Assembly: GCA_035762425.1 (NCBI GenBank)
Contig: DASTOW010000231.1
Span: 1-16,477, forward strand
Reading direction: 5' to 3'
Length of the DNA stretch: 16,477 nucleotides
Origin: AWTP1-13 sp035762425
GTDB lineage: Bacteria > Pseudomonadota > Alphaproteobacteria > Rhizobiales > Hyphomicrobiaceae
The notes under the pieces were generated by a model. That model did no database searches. It was given only the letters and a program-made list of their open reading frames with translations, and had not been told where the DNA came from. Shown piece by piece: positions 1 to 7,683 of this stretch (positions are counted from its first letter, which is position 1; each line of letters opens with the position of its first letter). The translations under genes and the position numbers were made by a program.

Positions 1-762
1 CGCATCCGCGTGCCGGAGCTATTGTCCGAGCTGTCCACCCGCCGCCTGTTGACCATGACCTGGCTGGAGGGCCGGCGCCTGCTCGACTACAAGACGGCGG
101 CGCTGGAGGATCGCAACGAAATCGCCCGCGCCATGTTCAAAGCGTGGTGGTTCCCCTTCTCGCATTACGGCGTCATCCACGGCGATCCGCACCTCGGCAA
201 CTACACCGTGTTCGAGGTACCGGGCAGCAAGGGCGCCGACGATGCGCTCGGCAGGCCGGCCGGCATCAACCTGCTCGACTACGGCTGCATCCGCACCTTC
301 CCGACCAAGTTCGTGCAGGGCGTCATCGACCTCTATACCGGCCTGAAGACCGGCAAGCGCGATCTCGTCGTGCACGCCTACGAGACCTGGGGCTTCACTG
401 GCCTGTCGTCGGAGCTGATCGACGTGCTCAACATCTGGGCGCGCTTCATCTACGGCCCCCTGCTCGACGACCGAGTGCGCGAGATCGCCGAGGGCACCAC
501 GCCCGGCCAGTACGGGCGCAAGGAAGCCTTCACGGTGCACAAGGCGTTGAAGGAGAAAGGCCCGGTGCGGGTGCCGCGCGAGTTCGTATTCATGGACCGG
601 GCAGCGATCGGGCTCGGCGGCGTGTTCCTGCATCTGGCCGCGCGCCTCAACTGGCACGACATCTTCAACGAGACCATCGAAGGCTTCGACCTCGACGCCG
701 TGGGCGCACGCCAGAAGGCGGCCTTTGCAGCCGCAGGTGTCCCCTTGCCGGTAGCGACATGA
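1..762 (+). CDS. ABC1/UbiB-family atypical kinase, C-terminal part
   Basis: The reading frame is open from the first base, so the gene starts upstream of the window. About 253 C-terminal codons are present. Two motifs fit the ABC1 (AarF/UbiB/ADCK) protein-kinase-like family. HGDPHLGN (about 180-203) matches the catalytic-loop variant HxDPHPGN, and LLDYGCIR (about 271-294) matches the metal-binding DFG-like segment. RRLLTMTWLEG just upstream also fits the family. ABC1 proteins in bacteria are linked to ubiquinone biosynthesis or membrane lipid homeostasis. This member could be a UbiB-like accessory factor, but its N-terminus (the KxGQ region that identifies the family best) is outside the window. 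The stop codon overlaps the start of the CapA-like gene (ATGA), which suggests translational coupling. Family call is firm; the specific role is not. Confidence 0.88.
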   Translation, partial: RIRVPELLSELSTRRLLTMTWLEGRRLLDYKTAALEDRNEIARAMFKAWWFPFSHYGVIHGDPHLGNYTVFEVPGSKGADDALGRPAGINLLDYGCIRTFPTKFVQGVIDLYTGLKTGKRDLVVHAYETWGFTGLSSELIDVLNIWARFIYGPLLDDRVREIAEGTTPGQYGRKEAFTVHKALKEKGPVRVPREFVFMDRAAIGLGGVFLHLAARLNWHDIFNETIEGFDLDAVGARQKAAFAAAGVPLPVAT

Positions 763-2063
763 GTCTTGCGCTGCGGATCTTTGCCGTCGCGGCGCTGGCC
801 TTTTCGGCAGCGCTCGCTCGTGTCGGCAGCACCCAAGCGCAGGTCGAGGTGCCCAAGCCGGTGCCGGCGCAGCGCGAGGATCAGACCGTCACCATCGTGG
901 TGACCGGCGATGTCGGTATCAACTCCAACAACCAGCCGGTCGATCCAGGCGGCGGCTACAAGAACGGCTTTCACGCCTGGGCGGACACGACCGCGGAGAT
1001 CGCCTCCGACATCAACGGCAATCTCAACTTCCTCAATCTCGAGACGGTCGTCACGCATCGTAACGATCTGGAGGCCGACACCAAGGGGCAGAGCGGGCCG
1101 TTCAATTTCCGTATGCATCCCGAAGGCCTGCGCCATCTGGTCGGTAAGGGCTTCAACCTCGTCTCGCTCGCCAACAACCACTCAATGGATTATGGCGTCG
1201 CCGGTCTCAAGGACACGCTGCATTATGTCGGCGCCCTGCGTGGCAAGGGCATCCTGGCAGCCGCCGGTCTCGGCATGAACCGCGAGGAAGCAAGCCGCCC
1301 GTACGTGGTGCGGGTCAAGGGCAACGACATCGCGTTTGCCGCCATCGGCATCGTCACCAATAACCTTGAGCGGCATCGCGCGGCCCCCGATCGGCCCGGG
1401 CAGATCGCCTACCGCTTCGATGACGACTGGGCCGAGGTGCGCAGGCGCCTGCTGCACAGCCAGGCTTCGCTACGCATTCTATCCATCCACTATGGCTACG
1501 AGGGCCGGGTGCGCACCGACGACACCCAGATCGCCCAGTGGCGCGGCGAAGCCGCCATGCGCGACGGCATCGACCTCATCATCGGCCACCACGCACATGT
1601 GGTGCGCGGCGTCGAGCTGACCCCCAACGGCTCGCTGATCTTCTACGGCCTCGGCAACTTCCTGCACCTCGGCACCGCCAACATGACCAGCTCCGGCATC
1701 TGCCGCGACTACGGCCTCCTGGGGCGCGTGCACCTGCGCCGCGGCGCCGACGGCAAGCTCCTGGTCCGGGCCGTCGAGGCTATCCCCGTCACCGACACCC
1801 ACCTCCGCCCGCGGCGGCTGACGGGTGAGCAGGGGGCCGACCGCATACATGTCCTCAACTATCTGGCGGCCACGCTGGACGACCCGGCCGGCAAGGCGCG
1901 CGGTCTGCGCTTTACACCACAAAATAGCGGCAGCGGGCTTTACTGCGTGGCGGGCGCCGACAAAGATCCGGGCCGGATCGGCGCGCTGTGCCGCAACGTC
2001 CAGCCGGCGCCGCTGATCCCAGCTACCTTGCAGTCGCAGATCGCAGCCTCCTGCAGCAAATAG
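759..2063 (+). CDS. CapA-family metallophosphatase-like exported protein (PGA_cap)
   Basis: This 434-residue protein belongs to the CapA/PgsA family (PGA_cap, PF09587). The family has a calcineurin-like metallophosphoesterase fold and was named from poly-gamma-glutamate capsule synthesis. Expected motifs appear in order: GDVG (about 50-53), NLET (about 94-97), ANNHSMDYG (about 138-146), IHYG (about 243-246) and GHHAH (about 276-280), followed by FYGLGNFLH. Together these supply the Asp, Glu, Asn and His ligands expected for a two-metal site. A signal peptide with a hydrophobic stretch at residues 5-20 and likely cleavage near TQA-Q (about 27) places it outside the cytoplasm. ATG at 759 overlaps the stop of the ABC1 gene. 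No other pgs/cap genes lie nearby, so capsule synthesis is not supported. A periplasmic hydrolase or phosphatase is equally possible. Confidence 0.87.
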   Translation: MSLALRIFAVAALAFSAALARVGSTQAQVEVPKPVPAQREDQTVTIVVTGDVGINSNNQPVDPGGGYKNGFHAWADTTAEIASDINGNLNFLNLETVVTHRNDLEADTKGQSGPFNFRMHPEGLRHLVGKGFNLVSLANNHSMDYGVAGLKDTLHYVGALRGKGILAAAGLGMNREEASRPYVVRVKGNDIAFAAIGIVTNNLERHRAAPDRPGQIAYRFDDDWAEVRRRLLHSQASLRILSIHYGYEGRVRTDDTQIAQWRGEAAMRDGIDLIIGHHAHVVRGVELTPNGSLIFYGLGNFLHLGTANMTSSGICRDYGLLGRVHLRRGADGKLLVRAVEAIPVTDTHLRPRRLTGEQGADRIHVLNYLAATLDDPAGKARGLRFTPQNSGSGLYCVAGADKDPGRIGALCRNVQPAPLIPATLQSQIAASCSK

Positions 2064-2072
2064 GTGCGCGCA

Positions 2073-2903
2073 ATGGCCAAGGCCAAGGCAACCGACGGTG
2101 CAAAGCCGGGCAGAATCCGCGTCGGTATCGGCGGCTGGACCTTCGAGCCCTGGCGCGGCGAATTCTACCCCAAGGGCCTGCCCCACGCGCGCGAGCTCAC
2201 CTACGCAAGCGAGCGCCTGACGACCATCGAGATCAATGGCACCTTCTACCGCACGCAATCGCCGGCTACCTTCGCCAAATGGGCCAAGGAGACGCCGGAC
2301 GGCTTCGTGTTCTCCGTGAAGGGGGTGCGCTACGCCACCAACCGCCGGGTGCTGGGGGAGGCAGAAGAATCGGTCGATCGCTTTCTCAAATCGGGCGTGC
2401 TCGAGCTGGGTGACAAGCTCGGCCCCATCCTCTGGCAGTTCACGCCGACCAAGAAGTTCGATCCCGACGACTTCGGCGCCTTCCTCGAGTTGCTGCCAAA
2501 GTCGCTGCAGGGCCAGACGCTGCGCCATGTCGTCGAAGTGCGGCACGCCTCCTTCTGCGTGCCGGAGTTCGTCGCCCTGCTGCGCAAGCATGCGATTCCG
2601 GTCGTGTTTGCCGAGCATGCCACCTATCCGGCAATCCCCGATCCGGTCGGCGACTTCATGTACCTGCGCCTGCAGAAGGGCCAGGACGGCATCGCCACCT
2701 GCTATCCGCCCAAAGACTTGGACGCCTGGGCCAAGCGAGCCCAGGCATGGGCCAAGGGCGGCGCACCGAAGGACCTGGTGCAGATCGGCGACGGCAAGGC
2801 CGCAAAAGCTGCGCCGCGCGACGTGTTCGTCTACTTCATTCACGAAGGCAAGGTGCGCGCGCCGGTCGGCGCGATGGAGCTGATCAAGCGAGTTGGTGAG
2901 TAG
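2073..2903 (+). CDS. DUF72 (YecE-like) domain protein
   Basis: This 276-residue protein is a full-length DUF72/YecE family member with a predicted TIM-barrel fold. Family hallmarks are GIGGWTFEPWRGEFYP near the N-terminus, TIEINGTFYRTQSPATF (about 45-65), GFVFSVKG, LGPILWQFTP, HVVEVRHASF and the C-terminal VFVYFIHEG. Many members carry YFNN at the last position; here it is YFIH. Biochemical function is unsettled for the family. ATG at 2073 is preferred over GTG at 2064 because AGGTG at 2062-2066 lies 6 bases upstream as a ribosome binding site. No signal peptide or membrane segment is visible, so it should be cytosolic. It follows the CapA-like gene after 9 bases and precedes the methyltransferase by 14 bases, which suggests co-transcription. 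Confidence 0.9.
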   Translation: MAKAKATDGAKPGRIRVGIGGWTFEPWRGEFYPKGLPHARELTYASERLTTIEINGTFYRTQSPATFAKWAKETPDGFVFSVKGVRYATNRRVLGEAEESVDRFLKSGVLELGDKLGPILWQFTPTKKFDPDDFGAFLELLPKSLQGQTLRHVVEVRHASFCVPEFVALLRKHAIPVVFAEHATYPAIPDPVGDFMYLRLQKGQDGIATCYPPKDLDAWAKRAQAWAKGGAPKDLVQIGDGKAAKAAPRDVFVYFIHEGKVRAPVGAMELIKRVGE

Positions 2904-2917
2904 ACCTGACAACCCGA

Positions 2918-3751
2918 ATGACAGACATCCGCTCCGCCGTCGATTTCTATGCGCGCCATCCGATCTCGGCCGAGATCATCATGGCCAAGTTGAAGGAGGC
3001 GCGCGGCAACCTCGACGGCGTCAAGCCGGAGGAGCTGTTCGCGCACGACCAGGACCACTACGGCGGGCTTGGCGTCAACGACATCCTGGCCGAGCGCGCA
3101 CTGATCAAGACTGGCTCGCGCGTAGCCGACTTCTGCGCTGGCCTCGGCGGCCCCGCGCGCTACCTCGCCCACAAGTACGGAGCCGACGTGACGGGCATCG
3201 AGCTGACGCCTGCCCGCGTCGCCGGTGCCGGGCAGCTCACGCGCCTGGTCGGACTGCAAGACAGGGTGTGTGTGCTGCAGGGCGATGTCATGCTGGTGCC
3301 GCTGCCCGACGCCGGCATGGATGCCGTCATCAGCCAGGAAGCATTCCTGCATGTGCCAGAGGTGCCGCGTGCGTTCGCCGAGGCGCGCCGCATTCTCCGT
3401 TCTGGCGGCCGCTTCGCCTTCACCAACTGGGTGGCGGAGCAACCGCTGTCGGAGGCCGATCGCCGGCTCATGTGGGATGGCATGGCCGTACAGCGCCTCT
3501 ACAGCTTCGCGGAGCATCGCAAGCTCCTGGAGGCGGCAGGCTTCTTGGTCGTTTCGGCGGAGGATCTGACCGCCGACTGGGCGACCATCCTGGAGCAGCG
3601 GTTGGCCATGTACCGCACGTTGCGCGGTGAGGCCGAGCAGGCCGGCACGCCGGCCGGCCACGACGCGTTCTACCGCTCCTACGTTCGCCTGGTGGAGCTC
3701 GTGCAGGCCGGCGAGCTGGGCGGCGGCCGGTTCACCGCGCAAGCGCCCTAG
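2918..3751 (+). CDS. Class I SAM-dependent methyltransferase
   Basis: This is a 277-residue Rossmann-fold methyltransferase. Motif I is VADFCAGLGGPARYLA (about 69-84). An acidic residue ending strand 2 is in TGIELT (Glu95), the position that usually binds the SAM ribose. QGDVMLVPLPD (about 121-131) fits the adenine-binding motif II, and ISQEAFLHVPE (about 138-148) fits motif IV. The layout, with an N-terminal helical extension and YDGGLG-like HYGGLGVND before motif I, resembles sarcosine/dimethylglycine-type N-methyltransferases, but the substrate cannot be read from sequence. The protein should be cytosolic. It is the last gene of the left plus-strand run. No strong Shine-Dalgarno sequence precedes ATG 2918, which fits coupling to the DUF72 gene 14 bases upstream. 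Confidence 0.88.
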   Translation: MTDIRSAVDFYARHPISAEIIMAKLKEARGNLDGVKPEELFAHDQDHYGGLGVNDILAERALIKTGSRVADFCAGLGGPARYLAHKYGADVTGIELTPARVAGAGQLTRLVGLQDRVCVLQGDVMLVPLPDAGMDAVISQEAFLHVPEVPRAFAEARRILRSGGRFAFTNWVAEQPLSEADRRLMWDGMAVQRLYSFAEHRKLLEAAGFLVVSAEDLTADWATILEQRLAMYRTLRGEAEQAGTPAGHDAFYRSYVRLVELVQAGELGGGRFTAQAP

Positions 3752-3766
3752 CCACCCTCGTCCGCG

Positions 3767-3800
3767 AATGCCGCAACGCTTACGCTGCAGCGGCGGCATT
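3767..3800. terminator. Inverted repeat after the methyltransferase, possible terminator
   Basis: AATGCCGC (3767-3774) and GCGGCATT (3793-3800) form a perfect 8-bp stem with an 18-base loop. It begins 15 bases after the methyltransferase stop. The loop contains the palindrome CGCTGCAGCG. No T-rich tract follows, so if this ends transcription of the left operon it is not a canonical intrinsic terminator. Its position before the separate kinase gene is the main support. Confidence 0.35.
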
Positions 3801-3903
3801 GCGTGCGCGGCCATAAAGTGGCACACCCCCTGCACGTCGAGGGGTACGGGGCCAACCGGCAGGCGCGCCATGCGTCCGCTGCAACTAGGGGACCTTTGCC
3901 TCG

Positions 3904-5115
3904 ATGACTCCTGCCAGCGGTACCGACGAGCCTGTCGTCGAGAAACCTTTAAGCGACGGCCAGCCGGACGTCACTCATCGCGCCCTGCAACAGCGCATCC
4001 GCCAACAGGAGATCCTGGCCGAGCTGGGCGTCATCGCCCTACAGGGAGCGAGCTTCGGCGAGCTGCTCTCACGCACGGCGCAGCTGACGGCCGACGGCCT
4101 GCGCGCCGAGTTCTGCAAAGTGCTGGAGCACATGCCCGATCGCAATTGCTTTCTGGTTCGTGCTGGCGTGGGTTGGGGGCCGGGCGTGGTCGGTGTAGCC
4201 ACGATCGGCGCGGACCTCGCCTCTCCCGCTGGCTTCGCCTTGCGCACCGGCAAGCCCGTCATTTCCAATCATCTGGAGAACGAAGAGCGCTTCAGGACAC
4301 CCGAGATCTTGGCGCAACACGGCATCTATCGGGCCATGAACGTCATACTGCAAGGCGATGGCCGTCCGTTCGGCGTTCTGGAGGTGGACAGCCGCTCGGA
4401 GGACGAGTTCGTCGAACACGACTTGGCGTTCCTGCAGGGGGCGGCCAACATCCTCGGCATGGCCATCGAGCGCGAGCGCCACGAGCGCCATCTCAAGTCT
4501 GCTCTGAACCGTCAACAGCTCCTGCTCAAGGAGATGAATCATAGGGTCAAGAACAGCCTGTCGATTGCGTCCAGCATGCTCCGTCTGCAATCGGCCGAAG
4601 TCGGCGATGAAACGCTGACGCAGCTTCTCGACGAAGCCTCGATGCGCATTCTGGCAATCGGCCGCGCACACGAGCGTCTCTACCGTGGCGATGACATCGA
4701 TACGCTCGATCTAGGCAACTATATTGGCCAGATCTGCAAGGATTTGGAGGATGGCGGCACCTGCGAGGTTCACCTGCAGGCCCAGGGCGGCATCAAGGTA
4801 GCGATCGATCGCGCTGTCCCGGCGGCCCTGATCGTCACGGAGTTCGTCACCAATGCGGCCAAGTATGCCTATCGCGACGGTGCCGGCGGCAAGATCTGGG
4901 TCCGGGTTGCCCGCGAGGGCGACAAGAACGTGGTGCTTGCAGTTCGCGACGAAGGACACGGGCTTCCGCACGACTTCGACGTTCGCAAGCCCAAAGGCCT
5001 CGGCATGCGCATCGTATCGGCCCTGACCGAGCAGCTCGATGCGAATCTCGCCGTTCTGAGGAGCGGGTCCGGCGCCGAGTTCGTCCTGACCATGCCCCTG
5101 ACAGCCAGGCCATAG
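3904..5115 (+). CDS. Soluble GAF-HisKA_2 sensor histidine kinase
   Basis: This 403-residue histidine kinase has no signal peptide or membrane segment and should be cytosolic. A short coiled-coil-like helix (about 24-45) leads into a GAF sensor domain (about 45-190). The dimerisation/phosphoacceptor region (about 200-275) carries the HisKA_2 H-box KEMNHRVKNSLS with His213 as the likely phosphoacceptor. The HATPase domain has the N-box EFVTNAAKYAY (Asn317), the G1 box RDEGHGLP (Asp349) and the G2 box GLGMRIV. HisKA_2 kinases are common in alphaproteobacteria and often feed the general stress response or act with single-domain regulators. No response regulator is in the window, so it is an orphan here. 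ATG 3904 has AGGGGA at 3887-3892, 11 bases upstream. The GAF ligand cannot be inferred. Confidence 0.93.
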   Translation: MTPASGTDEPVVEKPLSDGQPDVTHRALQQRIRQQEILAELGVIALQGASFGELLSRTAQLTADGLRAEFCKVLEHMPDRNCFLVRAGVGWGPGVVGVATIGADLASPAGFALRTGKPVISNHLENEERFRTPEILAQHGIYRAMNVILQGDGRPFGVLEVDSRSEDEFVEHDLAFLQGAANILGMAIERERHERHLKSALNRQQLLLKEMNHRVKNSLSIASSMLRLQSAEVGDETLTQLLDEASMRILAIGRAHERLYRGDDIDTLDLGNYIGQICKDLEDGGTCEVHLQAQGGIKVAIDRAVPAALIVTEFVTNAAKYAYRDGAGGKIWVRVAREGDKNVVLAVRDEGHGLPHDFDVRKPKGLGMRIVSALTEQLDANLAVLRSGSGAEFVLTMPLTARP

Positions 5116-5151
5116 AAGCGCTTCGATCGTTGCTGGAGAGGCTAGCTAGCC
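5115..5151. repeat. Two perfect palindromes after the histidine kinase
   Basis: GAAGCGCTTC (5115-5124) begins on the last base of the kinase stop codon. GGCTAGCTAGCC (5140-5151) is a perfect 12-bp palindrome 15 bases further on. Both are loop-free, so they are poor transcript hairpins and more like protein-binding dyads or chance. No T-tract follows either one. Confidence 0.4.
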
Positions 5152-5781
5152 GGGGCTTGGCGCCTTTGGCGTGAAGCGAATTGCCCGATCGGTGGTAGTG
5201 ATCGCCCAGCAAGGGCGTTGGCCGCCCGATGCGGGCAGTTCACAAGCAGTCGGTGAATCGCCGGCCGTACCGGGGTTGCGAACTTCTCGAGCAGGATGCG
5301 TTGTGGATTGCTCGCGAACAAATCCACCCCGGTGGTGCTCCCCAACAGGCCCCAACACGCGCTCCGTAGCATAGGGAGGAGCAATCATCGCGCGATGCAT
5401 GTCGGCCGATAGGGTCGGCAGATACCATTGCAGAAGACCTTGCCGCTGAGGCATGCATGGCTCGAAGACGCCAGTGAACAAGGAATTTGCAAGTGCAAGA
5501 TTGCCCGAAACGCCATACGAAAGCATGGCGTCGTGCTGGCGCAAGCCTGCCGTCGCCGAGGTTGTTGTGCACGCTGCATGCAGAGAAACGTCGGTGGTCA
5601 CGCTTGCTGGCGCCATGCCTTGGAATTGCGCTCAAGCTCTGTCGATATGTACCTGTGTTGACCCGATTGAATACCGGCCCGCAAGCGGGGCTCCTGTGTG
5701 GCCGCTTGCACATGTAAAATCGGCTGGCATGGCCGTACAGCAGCATAGCTTTCGCCAGCTGGGCACAAGCAGCATGAGTAT
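5152..5781. other. Gene-poor interval of about 630 bases
   Basis: I see no convincing gene on either strand. Several open frames cross the interval, but none has a recognisable domain, a good ribosome binding site or a protein-like composition; they are rich in Arg, Cys, Ser and His, as off-frame translations of GC-rich DNA usually are. TTGACC at 5658-5663 could be a -35 element for the downstream Bug gene, but no matching -10 is visible at the right distance. The interval may hold a decayed gene or the regulatory region of the Bug gene. Confidence 0.5.
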
Positions 5782-5787
5782 GGGAGG
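5782..5787 (+). promoter_or_regulatory. Ribosome binding site of the Bug gene
   Basis: GGGAGG lies 8 bases before ATG 5796. It decides in favour of this ATG over the in-frame TTG at 5790, which would have only 2 bases of spacing. Confidence 0.65.
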
Positions 5788-5795
5788 GTTTGTCT

Positions 5796-6764
5796 ATGCG
5801 GCGCTTTACAGCCGGTTGCCTGGCCGCGATGCTGATGCTCTGGTGCCTGCCGGCGCAGGCGCAGGAGTGGCCGGCAGGGCAGGTGACAATCATCGTGCCA
5901 TTCAGCGCCGGCTCTACGCCCGATAGTCTGGCGCGTATCCTGGCCGAGGGATTGCAGGAGCGGCTGAAGCAGCCGTTCATCGTTGAGAACCGGGCAGGCG
6001 CCGGCGGCAATACCGGCACGGCCGCGGTCGCGAAGGCGGCACCTGATGGGCATACCCTGGGGGTCAGCATCGTGGGACCCCTGGTGATCAACGCGCTGCT
6101 GTTTGCCAGCATGCCTTACGACACCGCCAAGGACATCGCGCCCATCAGCGTCCTTGCCGCACAGCCGAGCATCCTGGTGGCCACCAACAGCCTGGCCGCG
6201 CACGACGTTGCGGGACTGCTGGCGCTGCTAAGGCAGGAGCCCGACAAGATCACCTACGGCTCGATCGGGCGGGGATCGCTATCGCATTTGGCCATGGCGT
6301 CGCTCGCTCTCCATGCCAAGGCGAACCTTGTGCATCTGCCGTTTCCGGGTTCGCCCGCCGCCGTCACGGCGCTACTGCGCGGCGACGTGCAGGTGGCGGT
6401 GCTGCCGGCCGGTTCGGTGGCCGAACTCGGCAAGGCCGGCAAGCTCAAGATGCTGGCAGTGACATCGGCCATTCGCTCCCCGCTGCTGCCCGAGCTGCCG
6501 ACCCTGGGCGAGGCCGGCGTTGCCAACGTGGAGGCCGACGCCTGGGTGGGACTGATTGCCCCGGCCGGCACCAGCGATGCCATCCTCGCCAAGCTTCACG
6601 CGCAAGCAGCGGCCGTGCTCGCCGATCCTGCCGTGGTCACGAAGCTCAAGTCGCAATTCATGTCGGTCATTGCCGGCACGCCCGATCAGTTCCGCGCGGT
6701 CCTCAAGCAGGAACACGATCGGTGGGCGCCGGTCATCACCGTGGGCGGCATCAAGGCCGAATGA
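5796..6764 (+). CDS. Bug/TctC-family tripartite tricarboxylate transporter solute-binding protein
   Basis: This 322-residue periplasmic binding protein belongs to the Bug (Bordetella uptake gene)/TctC family (PF03401). A signal peptide has a positive MRRF start, a hydrophobic core at about 5-18 and cleavage near AQA-Q (22/23). Family landmarks follow: VTIIVPFSAGSTPD, ENRAGAGGNTGTAAVAKAAPDGHTL, LPFPGSPAAVTALLRGDV and LAVTSAIRSPLLPELPTLGEAG. Bug proteins bind carboxylates, aromatic acids or similar small molecules and hand them to TctA/TctB membrane proteins. No tctA or tctB is in the window, so this is an orphan receptor, as is common where the family has expanded. The ligand cannot be inferred. 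Its stop codon directly abuts the stop of the convergent Sel1 gene. Confidence 0.95.
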   Translation: MRRFTAGCLAAMLMLWCLPAQAQEWPAGQVTIIVPFSAGSTPDSLARILAEGLQERLKQPFIVENRAGAGGNTGTAAVAKAAPDGHTLGVSIVGPLVINALLFASMPYDTAKDIAPISVLAAQPSILVATNSLAAHDVAGLLALLRQEPDKITYGSIGRGSLSHLAMASLALHAKANLVHLPFPGSPAAVTALLRGDVQVAVLPAGSVAELGKAGKLKMLAVTSAIRSPLLPELPTLGEAGVANVEADAWVGLIAPAGTSDAILAKLHAQAAAVLADPAVVTKLKSQFMSVIAGTPDQFRAVLKQEHDRWAPVITVGGIKAE

Positions 6765-7568
6765 TCAGCGTACCGCGCCGAGACGGCGCAACCGGTCGGA
6801 CGCCTCCACGGCGCCAAGTTCGCGCGCCTTCTCATACCACTTGCGCGCGGCGGCCGGGTCCGGAGGCAGCCCCATGACTTGCAGCTTGTTCAGCTCTTCG
6901 GGGTCATAGGTGGCTGCCAGGGATACGGCGGCTTGGGCGAGCCCGATCTCGGCAGCGCGCTCAAACAGCTTGCGCGCGGCATACACCTGGCCACGGTCGA
7001 GCAGTTCCTGTCCCTTGGCATGCATGCCGGCGGCCCGTTCGCGCTCCTCGGGCGGCAGCGGCGTGATAGGCACCCGATCGCCCGTACCCATGGCGGCTGG
7101 CGGCTCGGGTCGTATAGCGACCGGTGGCTCCGGTCGCACCGCGGCGGCCGGCGTCACCTCGACCGACAGCACGGTTCTAGCCTCGGCCAGCACGGTACCC
7201 TCGACGCTCACCAGGTTGATGGAGATGTCTGAGGATCCCTGGACGCCGACCGGCAGGATGACGTTGAGACTGGCCAGGGCGTTGAGCGACACGGCCCAGG
7301 ACCCCGGCGCGATCACATGTCCGTCCGATAGGGCTGCCGCGATTGGCAGCCCGCGGATGCGCAGGAAGCTGTTCCTGGCCGGCCCGTCGGACGAGGTGAT
7401 CTCGATCGGCAGCCGCGTCTTGGACGCCGGCTGCGCCTTGACGACCGCCGGAACAACGATGGCAAGGCGCTGCTGCGCCTCGGCCGGCCGGGCTGGTGTC
7501 CCGTAGCCTATCACGATGACGCAGAGGGCGACGCAAGCGGTCAACCCGAGCTGCTTGAAGCGCTGCAA
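6765..7568 (-). CDS. Exported Sel1/TPR-like repeat protein with proline-rich linker
   Basis: This protein of about 267 residues has a signal peptide (positive QRFKQ start, hydrophobic core about 7-22, cleavage near AEA-Q, 31/32). A beta-rich region (about 36-138) contains SFLRIRGLP and VIAPGSWAVSL. A proline-rich linker with the repeated unit RPEPP (about 145-157) follows. The C-terminal helical part (about 178-267) has Sel1/TPR-like helices such as ARKLFERAAEIGLAQAAVSLAATYDPE and AARKWYEKARELGAVEASDRL. Sel1 repeats mediate protein-protein contacts, so a periplasmic scaffold or envelope-associated role is likely. I recall the beta-rich segment as recurring in Rhizobiales proteins of unknown function. 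The only usable upstream start is TTG at 7568, just after a strong hairpin, so the start is uncertain. The stop codon abuts that of the Bug gene. Confidence 0.8.
   Translation of the reverse strand: MQRFKQLGLTACVALCVIVIGYGTPARPAEAQQRLAIVVPAVVKAQPASKTRLPIEITSSDGPARNSFLRIRGLPIAAALSDGHVIAPGSWAVSLNALASLNVILPVGVQGSSDISINLVSVEGTVLAEARTVLSVEVTPAAAVRPEPPVAIRPEPPAAMGTGDRVPITPLPPEERERAAGMHAKGQELLDRGQVYAARKLFERAAEIGLAQAAVSLAATYDPEELNKLQVMGLPPDPAAARKWYEKARELGAVEASDRLRRLGAVR
7099..7146 (-). repeat. Imperfect 24-base tandem repeat encoding the Pro-rich linker
   Basis: Two adjacent imperfect units of about 24 bases encode the repeated RPEPP-containing linker between the beta-rich and helical parts of the Sel1-like protein. 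The unit is a multiple of three, so copy-number change would keep the frame. Confidence 0.6.
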
Positions 7569-7575
7569 GCGTGAG

Positions 7576-7609
7576 CCTGCAGCGCGCGCAGTCGGCCGCG
7601 CGCTGCAGG
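7576..7609. repeat. Perfect 13-bp inverted repeat between two minus-strand genes
   Basis: CCTGCAGCGCGCG (7576-7588) and CGCGCGCTGCAGG (7597-7609) are exact reverse complements separated by 8 bases. On the minus strand the hairpin lies about 75 bases past the TAXI gene stop and 7 bases before the TTG start of the Sel1-like gene. No T-tract follows on the minus strand. It could end or attenuate transcription from the TAXI gene, act as a processing or stability element, or mask the ribosome binding site of the downstream gene. Confidence 0.75.
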
Positions 7610-7683
7610 ATGCAGCGCTACAGCAAGCCTGTGCCTGATCCAGATCGTACAGCTGCGCCTCCTTCAGACCATGTGCCCTCTGG

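Noticed and set aside
1479..2912. Long minus-strand open frame opposite the CapA-like and DUF72 genes
   Set aside because: It lies wholly antisense to two clear genes, is rich in Arg, Gly, Ala and His, and shows no domain. Long mirror frames are common in GC-rich DNA.
5146..5616. Minus-strand frames suggesting a decayed gene before the Bug gene
   Set aside because: Short pieces such as GVDLFASNPQRILLEKF look protein-like, but I could not match them to a family or join them into one product, so I left the interval as gene-poor.
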